Assembly: GCA_963976435.1 (NCBI GenBank) | Contig: CAXBKQ010000003.1 | Location: 124,001 to 188,000 of the forward strand | Length of the DNA stretch: 64,000 bases | DNA from: CAKZNE01 sp963976435 | GTDB lineage: Bacteria > Bacteroidota > Bacteroidia > Flavobacteriales > Schleiferiaceae | Direction: 5' to 3' | Part shown: piece after piece, positions 1-8,669 of the stretch | Numbering within the stretch: position 1 is the first letter of the stretch | How the letters are laid out: each line of letters begins with the position of its first letter | Translations under genes and position numbers: made by a program | Notes under the pieces: generated by a model | The model's input: the letters and a program-made list of their open reading frames with translations, nothing else | Databases searched by the model: none | Told to the model about the DNA's origin: nothing

Positions 1-100
1 GGTAAGCCTAAACGATTCATTTAGGGTTATGGATATTTTGTATGAAGAGAACTAGGATTTCTTTCCTGAATGAGTTTCAATCCAAACCAAGTCTAAAGGC
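1..100. other. Window edge, possible 3' end of an upstream gene
   Basis: No complete gene is visible. Plus-strand frame 2 is open from base 2 to a TAG ending at base 55 and reads as 17 residues ending in DILYEEN, which could be the C-terminus of a gene that begins outside the window. The stretch is too short to assign. The remaining bases lie downstream of the stop of the heme A synthase gene and show no clear terminator. Confidence 0.25.
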
Positions 101-1129
101 TTAATTTTTTTGTTTAAGCTTATCCTTAGCAATAATCTGAGCCAAAGCAAAAAATTGCAAACCAAAAATAAATGTCCCTAAAAGCAAATGGCTGGGTTGT
201 GCAAATTGGGGCATATTAAAATAACTCAATATTATTCCAAGCATAATTTCTAAGCCAATAAGAGCTAGAATCCAATTGAATAACTTAAATCCTAATTCTT
301 TTTTCCGATTGAGTTTCCAAAGCCAAAAATTGAGAAGAACAATGGCGATAGAAAAGGATCTATGGAAATAAAACTTCCAGTCCAAGCCCTTAATCCATTC
401 CTTCCTTTCAAGTCCATCATGATTAAAATGGTCTATTTGTTCCCTAATTTGGGTGCCGCTAATAATTTGAATTATAGTCAGTAATAATGAAATAGCCAAA
501 AGCCATTTAAAGCCATTTAAGGCTTCTTTTTGTGAAAAGGATTTAGGATTACTGCGAATTAAGATTAAACAAAGAATAGCAACAATGAGGAGGGCTCCCA
601 TCATATGAATGGTTATGCTTCCAGGCACAAGATTACCATCTACAACCAGCTTACCTAGCCAGGCCTCAAATCCGAGCATAAATAATCCTAAAAAGGAAAG
701 TATAAACATTTTCCAATCCCTTTTTAAATAGAAAAGAGAAAGTACAAAAAGCATAAACATAGGTAGGCCAGAAAGAGCACCGAAAAGACGATTTATATAT
801 TCTGTCCAGGTATGAAAAGGGTTAAAATGAGCATAGTCATGTTTGGTATAGGCTTGCCAATTAGACTCATCATAAAAGTTGGAACTGGTGAAATCTGAAC
901 TCGCTAATCTCAAAGTTTCATCAACAATTATTATTTGCCCTTTTTTAAATTCTCTATGAGCTTGCCATTCCAATTGAGATCTTTCAGTAGGTGGAATTAA
1001 ATAGCCAAAACATTTTGGCCAATCTGGGCAACCCATTCCAGAGCCAGTCATGCGTACAACACTACCGGCAATTATCACCAAATAAATTAAAACCAGTTCA
1101 ATTCTGGCAAGCTTGGAAAACCATTTCAT
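101..1129 (-). CDS. ctaA: Heme A synthase (COX15/CtaA family)
   Basis: Integral membrane enzyme that oxidises the C8 methyl of heme O to a formyl group, giving heme A for aa3-type cytochrome oxidase. The 342 residues hold about eight hydrophobic helices. The N-terminus has the family pattern LVIIAGSVVRMTGSGMGCPDWPKC (read in two parts, residues about 17-40) with a Cys pair, followed by a long periplasmic loop. Histidines that may bind heme occur in HMMGAL, FYFHRS and PSHLLLG. The motif around residue 111 is EYINRLFGAL, with Asn where many CtaA proteins have His; as far as I recall this is usual in Bacteroidota homologues. The gene is divergent from the EamA transporter, with its own minus-7 element immediately upstream. 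Confidence 0.93.
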   Translation of the reverse strand: MKWFSKLARIELVLIYLVIIAGSVVRMTGSGMGCPDWPKCFGYLIPPTERSQLEWQAHREFKKGQIIIVDETLRLASSDFTSSNFYDESNWQAYTKHDYAHFNPFHTWTEYINRLFGALSGLPMFMLFVLSLFYLKRDWKMFILSFLGLFMLGFEAWLGKLVVDGNLVPGSITIHMMGALLIVAILCLILIRSNPKSFSQKEALNGFKWLLAISLLLTIIQIISGTQIREQIDHFNHDGLERKEWIKGLDWKFYFHRSFSIAIVLLNFWLWKLNRKKELGFKLFNWILALIGLEIMLGIILSYFNMPQFAQPSHLLLGTFIFGLQFFALAQIIAKDKLKQKN

Positions 1130-1136
1130 AGAAGCA

Positions 1137-1144
1137 CAAATTTA
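1137..1144 (-). promoter_or_regulatory. Bacteroidota minus-7 promoter element for ctaA
   Basis: On the minus strand the bases read TAAATTTG, a full match to the Bacteroidota consensus TAnnTTTG. A TTG (minus-33-like) lies 17 bases further upstream at 1162-1164. The element sits only 8 bases from the ATG, so the transcript would be nearly leaderless. Confidence 0.55.
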
Positions 1145-1276
1145 AGCTTTGTCAGACTATTCAAGATCATAGAATCATCCTAAATAATTGGTTGATAAAA
1201 TGTTTTTCCTGACCCTTTTTTTTTAGTCTATTCCAAAAGTCCTTAAGTTAAATTGCAAATTCTAAATTTTAGAAGG

Positions 1277-2203
1277 ATGGCGAAAGAATCAATTAATAAG
1301 AATGTATTAGCCTGGTTGGTCTTTGTGATATTAGCATTGATTTGGGGAAGCTCTTTTAAACTGATGAAATTAGGTTTGCATTCCTTTTCGTATTCGCAAA
1401 TTGGAATGATAAGAATTTCTTTGGCCTTCCTATTCACCGTTATAATTGGATTTAAATATTTCAAATTCTTAACTAAAAAGAACTGGTTCCCATTATTTAT
1501 TGTCGGAATTTTTGGAAATGGACTTCCCTATGTTCTATTTCCTTTGGCCGTAAGTAAAATTGATAGCTCCCTGGTTGGAATTTTAAATTCCCTGGTGCCT
1601 ATGTTTACCTTAATTATCGGGTTAATTTGGTTTCGATTAAGGATAAAATGGGTGGGAATTCTTGGAATTTGTCTCGGCCTTGTTGGAGCAATTTGGCTTT
1701 TAATGCCAGGCTTAAAAATTGATCCTAAGACCTTAATTTATGGATCATATCCCATCCTCGCTACTATCTGTTATGCAATTTCTATTAATACCATAAATAG
1801 CAAACTCAAAGATTTGGGGTCTATGCAAATTACCCTTTTGAGCCTTCTTTTTTGTGGTGTTCCAGCAATTTTATATGTGCTAAGCACCGACTTTTTGTAT
1901 ATAATGGCCAATGATGAAATGGCATGGGAAAGCTTTTCCTATGTTTTAATTTTAGGAGTGGTGGGCTCCAGTTTGGCAATTATTTTGTTCAACTATATGA
2001 TAAAAACCTCGGGTTCTATTTTTGCCGCTTCTGTAACCTATGCCATACCTATAGTGGCATTGCTCTGGGGATTATACGATAAGGAGGATATTGGGATTCA
2101 ACATGGTTTGGGAATGATAAGCATACTCATTGGCGTTTATTTGGTAAACAAAAGAGGAAGCATTGGAGATCGGATAAAAGCCCAGGAAGAAGAAAAATTA
2201 TAA
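1277..2203 (+). CDS. EamA/DMT family transporter
   Basis: Predicted inner-membrane exporter of the drug/metabolite transporter superfamily. From ATG 1277 it is 308 residues with ten hydrophobic segments and the internal duplication typical of two EamA domains (about residues 10-140 and 150-290); the first begins LALIWGSSFKLMKLGL, a hallmark EamA start. A TTG at 1253 in frame would add eight residues, but the ATG giving MAKESINKN places the first helix normally, so I prefer it. The substrate cannot be told from sequence; family members export amino acids, metabolites or drugs. It stands alone between the divergent ctaA and the convergent M16 peptidase genes. Confidence 0.88.
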   Translation: MAKESINKNVLAWLVFVILALIWGSSFKLMKLGLHSFSYSQIGMIRISLAFLFTVIIGFKYFKFLTKKNWFPLFIVGIFGNGLPYVLFPLAVSKIDSSLVGILNSLVPMFTLIIGLIWFRLRIKWVGILGICLGLVGAIWLLMPGLKIDPKTLIYGSYPILATICYAISINTINSKLKDLGSMQITLLSLLFCGVPAILYVLSTDFLYIMANDEMAWESFSYVLILGVVGSSLAIILFNYMIKTSGSIFAASVTYAIPIVALLWGLYDKEDIGIQHGLGMISILIGVYLVNKRGSIGDRIKAQEEEKL

Positions 2204-2210
2204 GCAAAAA

Positions 2211-2237
2211 AAAAGAGGCCAATAGCTGGCCTCTTTT
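2211..2237. terminator. Bidirectional Rho-independent terminator
   Basis: An 11-base perfect stem (AAAAGAGGCCA with TGGCCTCTTTT) around the 5-base loop ATAGC lies between the convergent ends of the EamA gene and the M16 peptidase gene. The A-run on one side and T-run on the other let it work on both strands. Confidence 0.85.
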
Positions 2238-2258
2238 CAATAATTAAATTCGATCCAA

Positions 2259-4328
2259 TTATTTTACTATGAATTCGGAATTGGAAATTCCCTTATTCAC
2301 TTTAAATTCTTTGGCTTGTAGTACTATTCTTTGAGGACCAACTAATATAGTTTCAGTCTTAGGAAATTTAAGGCCATTTTCCTCTTCGTAATTAGAGTAA
2401 ACTACCGCTGTAGTGCCATTTCCCTGTGGAGTTTCTACAACAGACTCCTCCTTTAGTTTCAGTCCAGTTTTTTCCGAATAATAGGCCGTTAAAGTTTCAC
2501 CTTTCTCATCCGTGATTTCAACCACATAGGCTTTTTCGCCATCTACAATTGCCATCCTATTAAGACTCAGTTTGTAGCCATTATTTTCATATTCCAACTC
2601 TGGAAAGAAATAGGCAGAAAATTTCAATTCCTTGGCATCCTCACCTTCAACATTCTTACCCTGGCCTTGATTGGTTATTTTTCCATTTTTCCCATCATAA
2701 ACCTTTTCACTTAAAATCATTCCAGTCATCCCCATGATTTCCTTGTATTTTAAATTGGCCTTTTTATACCTTTTGAAATAAGGTTTATCAGGTACTCCTG
2801 GAATGCTTACTTCATATTCGGCTGCGAGGTCTTTTAAACCTTCAATTTTTTCCTTACCTCCAATAGCTTGAATATAATTATCGAGAACCATTTGAACGGT
2901 AAGACCTTCTGGCACTGGAATACTAGGCTTATCCGTGATATTTCCTTCTAAATCATAGTATTTAATCTCACCAAATTTTTCCAAACTAGCAGCAACATCT
3001 GCCGCTTTTCCTACAACAGTTAAGACCATGTTTTCAGGACGAATATATTTTTTGGCCATAGCCATAATATCCTCTTTGCTAACCTTGTCAAGTTCATTGA
3101 GGTAATTTTCGTAATAATCTTCAGCAAGTCCATAACGCTGAATATTCAAGGCAAAACTCGCAACTGTTTGTGGACTTTCAAGAGACCTTCCAAAGCTACC
3201 TTTGATAAATTGCTTGGCACCTTTTAATTCTTCATCAGAAACAGGTTCGGTACGGATGCGTTCAAATTCTTTTAAGAATTCTACTATGGCGCTGTCAGTA
3301 ACTTCATTTCGAACACTGGCATCAGCTGTAAAGGAACCAACAAGTCTATCGCTGTCATATTCAGAATAGGCACCGTAGGTATAAGCCTTATCTTCTCTAA
3401 TATTTTGAAAAAGTCGACCCAAACTACCAACACCTAAAATTTGATTGGCCAATCTCAATTTCACCACATCTGGGTGTCCTGGTTGTAGGTCTATAGTGTT
3501 ACCAAGGTTGATTACCGACTGAACTGAAGATTCCTTATTTACAAAGGCTACTTCCATTTTTTTACGGCTTGCCGGACTTTTATAATTGTTGGTGGTTTTT
3601 TCACCCATTTCCCAGCTACCAAAATATTTCTTCACCAATTTTTTGGCTTTTCTTGGTTTAATATTTCCAACGATGGCGATATAAGCATTGTTTGGGATCC
3701 AATATTTTTTGTAGTAAGCTTTACAATCTTCTAGGCTCACATTTTCAACAGTGCTAACGCTAGAGCTTTCGCCATAGGGATGTTCTTTACCATAAAGTAC
3801 AGCGTTAAAAACCTGGCCAGCTACTGCTTCAGGATCATCTTTGTTGGATTCTAGCCCAGAGATCATTTGAGTTTTTAGTTTTTCAAATTCTGATTCTGGA
3901 AATGCAGGATTTAAAGCTACATCAGCTAGTAGAGCCATCAGCTCCTCTGTGTATTTACTTAAACCAGAACTGAAAACATTGTTGGAGGATGTACCCAAAC
4001 TCGCCCCCATAAAATCTATCTTTTCATCTAAATCAGGCTTGGCAAGATTGCTAGTTCCCTGGCGAAGCATCTGGCCAGCAAGGCTTATGTATCCAGCTTT
4101 ATCACCTTCAAAAACAGGGTTTCTATCAATTACCAAATTCATGGTTACTCTTGGTAATTTATCGTTTTGAACTACAATGACCTTTAGACCATTTTTAAGT
4201 TCATATAATTTATATTCACCAAAATCCGGGGTTGGCGATGGGCCAGGTTCTGGTTGTTTAGATCTGTCTACTTGAGCAAATGATACGCTGATCATTAAGG
4301 TTAGTAGGATTGAAAATATTTTTTTCAT
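2259..4328 (-). CDS. M16 peptidase, non-catalytic subunit with C-terminal LolA-like domain
   Basis: Secreted or periplasmic insulinase-family protein of 689 residues. It has a signal peptide (MKKIFSILLTLMISVSFAQ) and two M16 domains (about residues 35-235 and 240-460). The HxxEH zinc motif is absent: the equivalent stretch reads SLAGQMLRQGTSN. The second half keeps the substrate-binding pattern of M16B partner subunits, with DKAYTYGAYSE near residue 315. The last 210 residues form an extra domain (start near VLDNYIQAIGGKEKIEGL) of the outer-membrane lipoprotein-sorting (LolA-like) type often found behind such peptidases in Bacteroidota. It lies 26 bases downstream of the catalytic partner gene in one operon, which suggests an obligate heterodimer like other M16B pairs. 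Confidence 0.9.
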   Translation of the reverse strand: MKKIFSILLTLMISVSFAQVDRSKQPEPGPSPTPDFGEYKLYELKNGLKVIVVQNDKLPRVTMNLVIDRNPVFEGDKAGYISLAGQMLRQGTSNLAKPDLDEKIDFMGASLGTSSNNVFSSGLSKYTEELMALLADVALNPAFPESEFEKLKTQMISGLESNKDDPEAVAGQVFNAVLYGKEHPYGESSSVSTVENVSLEDCKAYYKKYWIPNNAYIAIVGNIKPRKAKKLVKKYFGSWEMGEKTTNNYKSPASRKKMEVAFVNKESSVQSVINLGNTIDLQPGHPDVVKLRLANQILGVGSLGRLFQNIREDKAYTYGAYSEYDSDRLVGSFTADASVRNEVTDSAIVEFLKEFERIRTEPVSDEELKGAKQFIKGSFGRSLESPQTVASFALNIQRYGLAEDYYENYLNELDKVSKEDIMAMAKKYIRPENMVLTVVGKAADVAASLEKFGEIKYYDLEGNITDKPSIPVPEGLTVQMVLDNYIQAIGGKEKIEGLKDLAAEYEVSIPGVPDKPYFKRYKKANLKYKEIMGMTGMILSEKVYDGKNGKITNQGQGKNVEGEDAKELKFSAYFFPELEYENNGYKLSLNRMAIVDGEKAYVVEITDEKGETLTAYYSEKTGLKLKEESVVETPQGNGTTAVVYSNYEEENGLKFPKTETILVGPQRIVLQAKEFKVNKGISNSEFIVK

Positions 4329-4354
4329 TTTCTTAAATATTGAAATATGTCTAA

Positions 4355-5665
4355 TTATTTTTTAGGTAGGTAGTATAAAACCACTCTATTATCTGGAGAA
4401 AGGTATTTTTCTGCAACCCTTTGCAAGTCTTCTCTTGTTACCTCTCTATACTTTTCTATTTCTGTATTGATAAGGTTAGCATCTCCAAAATACACATGGT
4501 AATTCGCTAAGCTTTCTGCGATGCCTGCCATGGTAGAATTGCTAGAAATAAAAGAACTCTCCAATTGGTTTTGAACTTTTTGATATTCTTTTTCCGAAAT
4601 CAAATCTTTCCTTACCATTTCAATTTGCTCGTCGATACCAGACATCAATTTGTCTAGCTCTACGCCCATATTTGCAATTCCGAGCGTGATAAATAATCCA
4701 CCATTTTCCAAAGAGAAAGGAAAAGCCTGAACTGCAATTCCCAATTGATCTTGATCCACTAACTTTTTGTAGAATCTAGAACTTTGTCCTCTGGATAATA
4801 CGGTGGTAACCATTTCCAAAGCATAGGCATCTTTAGTTCCTTGTTTTGGCATACGATAGCCAATAAATACACCAGGAAGTTGAATGTTATCATAAACGGT
4901 ATCAACAATTTGTTTTCCTAATAATTCTTCTTTTGTTACCGGTCTAGGAATGGTTTTGCTTCCCTTTTTGATAGGGCCGAAATACATCTCTATCCATTCT
5001 TTTGTTTGCTCCACATCAATGTCGCCAGCGATAGAAAGAGTGGCGTTATTTGGAGTGTAGAATGTTTCGTAGAAATCCTTAAAATCGCCAATTTCTGCCG
5101 CATTTAAATCCTCCATAGATCCAATGGGAATGTGCTCATAAGGGTGACCAGCATAGGCTTTGCTAAACATTTCACCTTGGAATGACATATAAGGTTGGTT
5201 ATCTATTCTCAACCTTTTTTCTTCTTTTACTACTTCCCTTTGAGTTTCAACCCCCTTATTATCAACAGTAGCTTGAAGCATTCTTTCGCTTTCTAACCAT
5301 AATCCTAATTCCAATTGATTGGAAGGAAGTAATTCATAATAAAAGGTACGGTCAAATGAGGTGTTTGCATTTAGTTGGCCACCGTTGTTTTGGACAATCT
5401 TCATGTATTCACCTCTATCTATATTTGGTGATCCTTCGAACATTAGGTGCTCGAAAAAGTGAGCAAAACCAGTTCTACCTTCCTTTTCATTTTTAGAACC
5501 TACATGGTAAAGAACCGAAACAGTTACGATCGGTGTAGCGTGATCCTCATGCAGGATTACATGTAAACCATTTTCAAGATCGTATTCTGTGAACTTAATT
5601 TTGGTTTGTGCACTAAGAGAAATAGTGAGCACTGCGAATAATGCAGTTGCTAAATACTTTTTCAT
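4355..5665 (-). CDS. M16 family zinc metallopeptidase, catalytic subunit
   Basis: Secreted peptidase of 436 residues with signal peptide (MKKYLATALFAVLTISLSAQ). The inverted zinc motif is complete: H69-FF-E72-H73 in FAHFFEHLMFEG, with the third ligand E148 in EVVKEEKRL, the spacing of 76 residues usual for M16. A second M16_C domain follows from about residue 190 and the family end PDNRVVLYYLPKK is present. It is first in a two-gene operon with the inactive M16 protein downstream; in this family the second subunit supplies the Arg/Tyr substrate contacts. It likely degrades peptides in the periplasm. The start ATG is followed directly by the signal peptide. Confidence 0.94.
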   Translation of the reverse strand: MKKYLATALFAVLTISLSAQTKIKFTEYDLENGLHVILHEDHATPIVTVSVLYHVGSKNEKEGRTGFAHFFEHLMFEGSPNIDRGEYMKIVQNNGGQLNANTSFDRTFYYELLPSNQLELGLWLESERMLQATVDNKGVETQREVVKEEKRLRIDNQPYMSFQGEMFSKAYAGHPYEHIPIGSMEDLNAAEIGDFKDFYETFYTPNNATLSIAGDIDVEQTKEWIEMYFGPIKKGSKTIPRPVTKEELLGKQIVDTVYDNIQLPGVFIGYRMPKQGTKDAYALEMVTTVLSRGQSSRFYKKLVDQDQLGIAVQAFPFSLENGGLFITLGIANMGVELDKLMSGIDEQIEMVRKDLISEKEYQKVQNQLESSFISSNSTMAGIAESLANYHVYFGDANLINTEIEKYREVTREDLQRVAEKYLSPDNRVVLYYLPKK

Positions 5666-5714
5666 ATTATAGATTTAGATTAAAATTTGTGAATCAAATT
5701 CAATAAGCAGAGCC

Positions 5715-5722
5715 CAAAAGTA
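5715..5722 (-). promoter_or_regulatory. Minus-7 promoter element for the M16 operon
   Basis: The minus strand reads TACTTTTG, matching TAnnTTTG, 50 bases upstream of the M16 start codon. I see no convincing minus-33 TTG at the usual distance. Confidence 0.4.
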
Positions 5723-5838
5723 TAAAATACCTTTTCATTTTTTACGCTTTATGCTATTCAAAGATTATTTTTGTGTTTTAAAGTAGGGTATCTTGCTTTA
5801 AACCATTGGAAATGTTAGTTTGAAATAAAAAACTTTAT

Positions 5839-5846
5839 TACATTTG
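5839..5846 (+). promoter_or_regulatory. Promoter for the rplU-rpmA operon
   Basis: TACATTTG matches the Bacteroidota minus-7 consensus TAnnTTTG and lies 22 bases before the rplU ATG. A TTTG at 5819-5822 is a plausible minus-33 element 16 bases upstream. A second match, TATTTTTG at 5766-5773, could be an additional upstream promoter. Confidence 0.6.
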
Positions 5847-5868
5847 CAGCCCAAAATTTTAACGGATT

Positions 5869-6378
5869 ATGTACGCAATTGTAGAGATAGCAGGGCACCA
5901 GTACAAAGTACAGAAAGACCAGCAAATCTATGTTAACCGTTTATCAGGTGATGAAGGAGCAAAAATGTCTTTTGACAAAGTTCTTTTAACTGATGATAAT
6001 GGTAAGGTAGAAGTTGGCGCCCCGGTTATAGCAGGTATTAAAGTTGATGCAACTATTGTATCTCACCTGAAAGCAGACAAGGAAATTGTCTTCAAGAAAA
6101 AAAGAAGAAAAGGATACCGTGTAAAGAACGGTCACAGACAATTAATTTCTTTGATCGAAATTAACGGTATTGGAAAAGGTACTGCTAAAAAGGCTAGCCC
6201 TAAAAAGGCAGAGCCAAAAGTAGAAGCTCCAAAGGCTGAAAAAGCAGCTCCAAAAGCAGAGAAAAAAGCTGCACCAAAAGCTGAAAAGAAAGCCGCTGCT
6301 CCAAAGGCAGAGAAAAAGGCAGCTGCTCCTAAAAAGACAAAAAAAGCAGATGATTCTAAAGAAGCATCTGCAGAATAA
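5869..6378 (+). CDS. rplU: 50S ribosomal protein L21 with Lys/Ala-rich C-terminal tail
   Basis: L21 binds 23S rRNA in the large subunit. Residues 1 to about 103 are a normal L21 domain (start MYAIVEIAGHQYKV, end near LISLIEINGIG, with the basic KKKRRKGYRVKNGHRQ loop). The remaining 65 residues are a low-complexity tail of repeated PKAEKKAA-type units, making the protein 169 residues against about 103 in E. coli. Such tails occur in other Bacteroidota L21 proteins; they resemble histone H1-like linkers and may bind rRNA, which is inference. The gene is followed 26 bases later by rpmA, the conserved pair. Confidence 0.97.
   Translation: MYAIVEIAGHQYKVQKDQQIYVNRLSGDEGAKMSFDKVLLTDDNGKVEVGAPVIAGIKVDATIVSHLKADKEIVFKKKRRKGYRVKNGHRQLISLIEINGIGKGTAKKASPKKAEPKVEAPKAEKAAPKAEKKAAPKAEKKAAAPKAEKKAAAPKKTKKADDSKEASAE
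6199..6354 (+). repeat. Short tandem repeats encoding the PKAEKKA tail of L21
   Basis: Imperfect repeats of a roughly 24-30 base unit encode APKAEKKAA-like blocks in the end of rplU. The units differ at synonymous positions (GCA/GCT, AAA/AAG), so the repeat is conserved as protein more than as DNA. Repeat number could vary between strains. Confidence 0.7.
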
Positions 6379-6404
6379 TATTTTTTAATAAAACATTTTA
6401 AAAG

Positions 6405-6665
6405 ATGGCACATAAGAAAGGAGTTGGTAGCTCCAAGAACGGAAGAGAATCGGAAAGTAAACGCCTAGGTGTAAAAATTTTCGGTGGACAAAGCGCTATC
6501 GCCGGTAATATTATCGTGCGTCAACGTGGTACTCGTCACAATCCTGGTGAAAATGTAGGAATGGGAAAAGACCATACTCTTTTTGCTATGATCGACGGAA
6601 CTGTTGCTTTCAAAAAGAAAAAAGACAACAAATCTTTTGTATCGGTTATTCCTAACGAAGCCTGA
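6405..6665 (+). CDS. rpmA: 50S ribosomal protein L27
   Basis: L27 sits at the peptidyl transferase centre of the large subunit. The 86 residues begin MAHKKGVGSSKNGRESESKR and contain the family stretch IIVRQRGTRHNPGENVG. The N-terminus starts directly at Ala-His-Lys, without the cleaved leader known from Firmicutes. It is second in the rplU operon, followed by a strong terminator. Confidence 0.98.
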   Translation: MAHKKGVGSSKNGRESESKRLGVKIFGGQSAIAGNIIVRQRGTRHNPGENVGMGKDHTLFAMIDGTVAFKKKKDNKSFVSVIPNEA

Positions 6666-6684
6666 TACGTATAATTTAGAATTT

Positions 6685-6722
6685 AAAGCCTTTTCGTATC
6701 AACTTACGGAAGGGCTTTTTTT
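6685..6722 (+). terminator. Rho-independent terminator after rpmA
   Basis: A 14-base stem (AAAGCCTTTTCGTA at 6685-6698 with TACGGAAGGGCTTT at 6705-6718, two G-T pairs) and a 6-base loop are followed by a T-run. Confidence 0.85.
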
Positions 6723-6755
6723 GTTTTTACCCAGCTGTTTAATAGCCCAAAAGCC

Positions 6756-8024
6756 ATGCTTGAACTTCATTATTTAAGAGATAACAAAACGGATGCAATC
6801 CAAGCTTTATCCAAAAGAAAGATAGATGCAACCGATTTGATTAACAATATTTTGGATCTTGATGAAAAACGAAGATCTAACCAAACAGAACTCGATTCCA
6901 TTTTAGCAGAATCTAATGCTATAAGTAAAAGTATTGGCATTCTATATAAAGAAGGAAAAAGAGAAGAAGCGGAATCCCTAAAGGCTAAAACTTCTGATCT
7001 AAAACTAAAAAGTAAGGAACTCGATCAATTGCAACATCAATTGAAAGAGGACTTACAAAATGCGCTTTGGGCTGTGCCTAATATCCCTCATAATTTAGTA
7101 AAACCTGGAAATTCGGAAGCTGAAAATGAAGTGGTAAAAACTGTAGGTGAAAAACCTAGTTTAGGGGATCATAATATGGCCCATTGGGATTTAGCAGATA
7201 AATATGACCTTATCGATTTTGAATTAGGTGTAAAAATTAGCGGTGCTGGATTTCCTGTTTATAAAGGTAAAGGCGCTAGGCTACAAAGGGCGATGATCAA
7301 TTTTTTCCTAGATGAAAATTGCAATGCAGGATACAAAGAGTTTCAACCTCCTCATTTTGTAAATGAAGAATCTGGTTATGGAACCGGGCAACTTCCAGAT
7401 AAGGAAGGTCAGATGTATCATATGCAGGATGATAACCTATATGCCATCCCCACAGCTGAGGTGCCAGTCACTAATTTTTTTAGAGATGAAATTGTAAAAG
7501 CAGATGATTTACCCATTCAATGTACAGCATATACACCCTGCTTTAGAAGGGAAGCAGGAAGCTATGGAAAGGATGTGAGAGGACTAAACAGGCTTCATCA
7601 ATTTGATAAAGTAGAGATAGTAAATGTTGCCCATCCCGATAATTCTTATGGCTTACTAGACGATATGGTGAAACATGTGGAAGGGATACTTCAGAAGCTT
7701 GGATTGCACTATAGAATTTTAAGACTTTGTGGTGGGGATATGGGATTTACTGCGGCTATGACCTACGACTTTGAAGTATGGAGTGCTGCTCAAGAAAGAT
7801 GGCTGGAAGTAAGTTCTGTGTCGAATTTTGAAACCTATCAGAGCAATAGATTGAAATTGAGGTTTAGAGGAGAGGATAATAAAACGCATTTATGCCATAC
7901 CCTAAATGGTAGCTCTCTTGCCCTACCTCGTGTGTTGGCAGCTTTGCTAGAAAATAATCAAAGTGCAGATGGAATAAATATTCCTAAGGCCTTAATTCCC
8001 TATACTGGATTTGATAAAATATGA
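6756..8024 (+). CDS. serS: Seryl-tRNA synthetase
   Basis: Class II aminoacyl-tRNA synthetase that charges tRNA-Ser and tRNA-Sec type acceptors with serine. The 422 residues comprise the N-terminal coiled-coil arm (about residues 1-110, with many Lys/Glu heptads) and the catalytic core. Motif 2 is visible as FRREAGSYGKDVRGLNRLHQF and the serine-site TAEVPVTN stretch is present, as is the motif 3 region HTLNGSSLALPRVLAALLE. It overlaps the next gene by four bases (ATGA), so the lipoprotein gene is translationally coupled to it. Confidence 0.98.
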   Translation: MLELHYLRDNKTDAIQALSKRKIDATDLINNILDLDEKRRSNQTELDSILAESNAISKSIGILYKEGKREEAESLKAKTSDLKLKSKELDQLQHQLKEDLQNALWAVPNIPHNLVKPGNSEAENEVVKTVGEKPSLGDHNMAHWDLADKYDLIDFELGVKISGAGFPVYKGKGARLQRAMINFFLDENCNAGYKEFQPPHFVNEESGYGTGQLPDKEGQMYHMQDDNLYAIPTAEVPVTNFFRDEIVKADDLPIQCTAYTPCFRREAGSYGKDVRGLNRLHQFDKVEIVNVAHPDNSYGLLDDMVKHVEGILQKLGLHYRILRLCGGDMGFTAAMTYDFEVWSAAQERWLEVSSVSNFETYQSNRLKLRFRGEDNKTHLCHTLNGSSLALPRVLAALLENNQSADGINIPKALIPYTGFDKI

Positions 8025-8557
8025 GAAATTTAATTTTCCTTTCCCTCCTTTTGGGGCTTTTTTCCTGTAATACACATCCCTTTGAAGAGGAGATAGAACA
8101 AGTAGATTCCTTGTCCGTGGTTTTGGATAGCCTCAATGAAAAACTTCTTACTATAGACCTTGAAAAAACAAGGGAAATTGCAAAGCAGTCTTCAGATTTG
8201 CAAAAATACCTAAGCAAGAATTATCCGGATACTGCAGATCGAGAATTTTGGGTGAATAAAATGACTCCTCTCTATGATGTTCAAAGAAATCTAGGTAAAT
8301 TTTTGAATGGAGAGACGGAAGTGAAAAATGAATTGGACTATACCATTGAACAATTAAAAACCCTCAAAAACAGTTTAAAAGACAATAAACTGACCAAGGA
8401 AGAAGCGCAAAAATACCTAGATCAAGAGGCGAAAGCGGTAGCTCAAATTTCCTATTTTCTCAATAAATACTATCCTAGGGTAAACAGAAGTCTGAGAACC
8501 TGGGAGGATATTCATATTGAAATGCAAAGAATTGCAGATTCGGTAAAGGCCCTCTAG
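8021..8557 (+). CDS. Hypothetical lipoprotein
   Basis: I do not recognise a family with certainty. The 178-residue product begins with a lipoprotein signal (MRNLIFLSLLLGLFSCNTHP, lipobox LFSC), so Cys16 is probably lipidated and the protein held in an outer or inner membrane leaflet. The rest is almost entirely charged helix with Leu/Ile heptads (about residues 25-175), fitting a helical bundle. It overlaps serS by four bases, which indicates co-transcription. No catalytic motif is visible. Confidence 0.75.
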   Translation: MRNLIFLSLLLGLFSCNTHPFEEEIEQVDSLSVVLDSLNEKLLTIDLEKTREIAKQSSDLQKYLSKNYPDTADREFWVNKMTPLYDVQRNLGKFLNGETEVKNELDYTIEQLKTLKNSLKDNKLTKEEAQKYLDQEAKAVAQISYFLNKYYPRVNRSLRTWEDIHIEMQRIADSVKAL

Positions 8558-8669
8558 CATCTAATCCTTTTTTCGCCTAATAATTTAGCTTTGATTTAAG
8601 CGTTAAAATTCAGACCTCAGCTTATTGGATCTTCAATGGCTTTGATTTTAAGTATATATTTATAAAATC

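Noticed and set aside
6132..6413. Long minus-strand reading frame rich in Ala, Phe and Ser
   Set aside because: It is the antisense shadow of the Lys/Ala repeats of the L21 tail, with no family match and full overlap with rplU.
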